Assembly: GCF_029873255.1 (NCBI RefSeq)
Contig: NZ_CP123622.1
Coordinates: 2,070,001 to 2,134,000, forward strand
DNA from: Pigmentibacter sp. JX0631
GTDB lineage: Bacteria > Bdellovibrionota_B > Oligoflexia > Silvanigrellales > Silvanigrellaceae
Direction: 5' to 3'
DNA: 64,000 nt
Shown here: positions 62,057-64,000 of the stretch, in pieces
How positions within the stretch are numbered: the first letter of the stretch is position 1
How the letters are laid out: the number at the start of each line of letters is the position of its first letter
The notes under the pieces: model-generated
Seen by the model: only the letters and a program-made list of their open reading frames with translations
Databases searched by the model: none
What the model was told of the DNA's origin: nothing
Program-made: the position numbers and the translations under genes

Positions 62057-63858
62057 ATTAATTCCTTTGTTACTGATGGATCGCTAAAAGCTTTGTTGGC
62101 TTGCGATGTCTTTGTTGGTGAAAAATCCAATATATCAGTAGCATATTCTTTTATAGCAGGTCTATGGGCAATCACGATAGTAATTGCGTTTTGCACATGA
62201 GTTTTTAAATTTTCAATTATTTTAATTTCATTTGCATTATCTAGAGCACTAGTTCCTTCATCAATGATAATTAAATCGGGTTGGTTGTAGAAAATTCTAG
62301 CAAACATTAATCGTTGTTTTTCGCCGCCAGATAGTCCACTTACATCTGAAAAAACATCTTTTTCTAATAAGGATAATGAAAGAGCTTTTTTTATTTCTGA
62401 AATTTCCTGCGCAGAAGGTTCAGATATTTTTTTAGGATAAATTACATTTTCAAAAATTGAACCTGAAAAAATAAATGGATCTTGAGGGATAAAACAAATT
62501 TTACTTGCAATTTTTTTATAATATTCCTCACTAATATCGGTATTATTTATTAATATTTTTCCTTGATAAATTGTTTGTATACCAAGAAATGTTCTGATAA
62601 ATGTGCTTTTACCAGCGCCAGATTGCCCAATAACAACTAATAAAGAACCTTTTTTTAATGAAACATTTATATCTTCAACAAGAGGTCTTGCAGGATGGTT
62701 TGCTATGGTTAAATTTTTTATTTGGACTGAGTCAATTTTAAAATTTAATGCTTCTTCTTTCTTTTCAATTAAATGATTGCTTGATTCTAAGGTTTGGTCG
62801 GATAAAAATAATTTAATTCTATGTAAAGCATCGGTTCCTTTACGGGTGGAATTTAATTGACTCGACATTCTGTTAATTTTATCTGATAAAAGTGCAACAG
62901 TTAACATAAAATTAATAAAAATATTACTATCTAGTGATCCATCAGATATTTTTCGCATAGCTGCGATTATTATAAAAGCACCAGCTATGGTTCCAAGCCA
63001 TTCTACTAATGGGCTTCCTAAAGTTTTAGCACGAGTAGCTCTTCGCCAAATATGATATATTTTGTCATTAATTTTATTAAATTTTATTATCTCATAAGGA
63101 ATTGCTTTATGTACTTGAATGGTTTGCCAGCCACGCATTCTTTCTAATATTCCACTTAATAATTCGCTTTCAAATTGCAATCCTTGTCTAGATAGTTTTT
63201 TTAATGTTTTACTAGTTACGCGTAAAACTATTCCAGCAGGAATTAAAACAGTAACAAATAAAGTAAAAAGTTGAACATCTAAAATAACTAACCAAATTAA
63301 TAATATTAAAGTAGTTAAACCATCTTTAATAATACTACTTACAAGTCTTGTAAAAGTTTGTTGAGTTTCTCTGATATCTTCGCCTACCATTGAAGATAAA
63401 AGTCCTGCATCTACTTTTTTAGCTGACTGATAATTTAATGATAAATATTTTTCAGCAATTTCAGATCTTAATTTTTTTGCAAGTTTTTCACCTAAATGTC
63501 TAATTAAATATTCATTGTAAAAGTTTAAAAATCCATAAACAAATGCAACAATTAAAAAAATAATTGTAAACCATTCTCTTTGAAATGATAGAGGTATAGA
63601 GCTTTCAAAGCGAGTTCCTTCAACTAAAGGCGTTATCCATAATGCAAGTTGTTCGCCAAGAAGTCGAGACCATGTTAAATCTGTTGGAGTAGAATTAATT
63701 GTTTGAATAACGAATGAAGTTACACAAAGTAAACCTAATGATAGAGGAATAATAATTAGGACAGAAATTAAAAAAATAAAAAACTGACTTGGCCATATTC
63801 CAATTTGTTGAATCCATAATTGAAATGATGATAGATATTTGGAATTACTTGAAGTCAT
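62053..63858 (-). CDS. ABC transporter, fused membrane and ATPase domains
   Basis: This 601-residue exporter half-transporter has a six-helix membrane domain (about 25-330). An ATPase domain follows, with VIGQSGAGKSTFIRTFLG (Walker A), FIPQDPFIFSGSI (Q-loop), LSGGEKQRLMFARIF (signature), and LIIIDEGTSALD (Walker B). The order matches MsbA-like or multidrug-type exporters that act as dimers. The cargo is unknown. It is first in the run towards the dehydrogenase, the HEPN-like gene and flagellin. Confidence 0.88.
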   Translation of the reverse strand: MTSSNSKYLSSFQLWIQQIGIWPSQFFIFLISVLIIIPLSLGLLCVTSFVIQTINSTPTDLTWSRLLGEQLALWITPLVEGTRFESSIPLSFQREWFTIIFLIVAFVYGFLNFYNEYLIRHLGEKLAKKLRSEIAEKYLSLNYQSAKKVDAGLLSSMVGEDIRETQQTFTRLVSSIIKDGLTTLILLIWLVILDVQLFTLFVTVLIPAGIVLRVTSKTLKKLSRQGLQFESELLSGILERMRGWQTIQVHKAIPYEIIKFNKINDKIYHIWRRATRAKTLGSPLVEWLGTIAGAFIIIAAMRKISDGSLDSNIFINFMLTVALLSDKINRMSSQLNSTRKGTDALHRIKLFLSDQTLESSNHLIEKKEEALNFKIDSVQIKNLTIANHPARPLVEDINVSLKKGSLLVVIGQSGAGKSTFIRTFLGIQTIYQGKILINNTDISEEYYKKIASKICFIPQDPFIFSGSIFENVIYPKKISEPSAQEISEIKKALSLSLLEKDVFSDVSGLSGGEKQRLMFARIFYNQPDLIIIDEGTSALDNANEIKIIENLKTHVQNAITIVIAHRPAIKEYATDILDFSPTKTSQANKAFSDPSVTKELI

Positions 63859-63883
63859 TATAAATTGTTACCTTGAAAATATG

Positions 63884-64000
63884 TTAATTAAAAGTTCTTA
63901 ATCTTATTAATTTCTTTTTGTTTGCTGGTAAAGTAAAGGTTTGTTCAATAGGAAGTCCATATTCAGGCTTTATCGTTACTGTTGTTAGTTTATTGGCAGG
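63884..64000 (-). CDS. 3' end of an unidentified gene (partial)
   Basis: An open frame runs in from the right edge on the minus strand and stops with TAA at 63884-63886. It encodes 38 residues including TIKPEYGLPIEQTFTLP. No family was recognised. It would lie upstream of the ABC transporter gene on the same strand, 25 bases away. Confidence 0.5.
   Translation of the reverse strand, partial: PANKLTTVTIKPEYGLPIEQTFTLPANKKKLIRLRTFN

Overview
The window is AT-rich DNA from a Gram-negative, motile bacterium. The diderm envelope is shown by LptA/B/C, a BamB-like propeller, a YfgM-like partner and several lipoproteins. Polar flagella are suggested by FlhF, FlhG and FliA together with flagellin. 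The gene content and low GC fit the Bdellovibrionota/Oligoflexia (a Silvanigrella/Spirobacillus-like organism). That placement is an inference from gene content, not a database result.

Layout. 1-6.1 kb: the tail of an unknown gene, an S51 peptidase, a DbpA-like helicase, a YihY-family membrane protein and a fused ferritin-like/ATP-grasp protein. 6.2-19.5 kb: one long flagellar operon in classic order, fliL-M-N-O-P-Q-R-flhB-A-F-G-fliA-cheY, followed by a possible PilZ-like gene and a DUF2802 gene. 19.5-27 kb: a substrate-binding protein, a lipoprotein, a CNNM/CorC transporter, ybeY, a bamB/yfgM-like pair, csrA and an atypical MurA. 27.4-35.5 kb: twin tRNA-Val genes, an amidohydrolase, a poorly characterised gene set, a Csd6-like L,D-peptidase, a matrixin lipoprotein, an RlmK-like methyltransferase and a REC-CheX protein. 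35.6-40.3 kb: an M3 peptidase, a sodium symporter, a second substrate-binding protein and a very acidic repeat protein. 40.4-47.5 kb: dnaX, SRP RNA and tRNA-Ser (minus strand), divergent from the translation cluster rplU-rpmA-obgE-rsfS-rlmH, then comF and rlpA. 47.5-51.6 kb: pabB-pabA-lptC-lptA-lptB. 51.8-64 kb: AMP nucleosidase, a third substrate-binding protein, a decayed gene, an App1-type phosphatase, queE/queD, flagellin, a 973-residue protein with an HEPN-like motif, an aldehyde dehydrogenase and an ABC exporter.

How it fits together. The flagellar operon encodes the export gate (FliO/P/Q/R, FlhA/B), the switch (FliM/N), the stator-associated FliL, the polar placement pair (FlhF/G) and the late sigma factor FliA. 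The flagellin gene lies about 37 kb beyond the end of that operon, directly after the HEPN-like gene. The 43-45 kb block is a ribosome assembly cluster unusually dense in hairpins.

Most notable: the HEPN-like protein upstream of flagellin, the ferritin-like/ATP-grasp fusion, a MurA homologue lacking the catalytic lysine and carrying Asp for the fosfomycin-target cysteine, the Asp/Glu/Tyr heptad protein, and two overlapping perfect hairpins before obgE.
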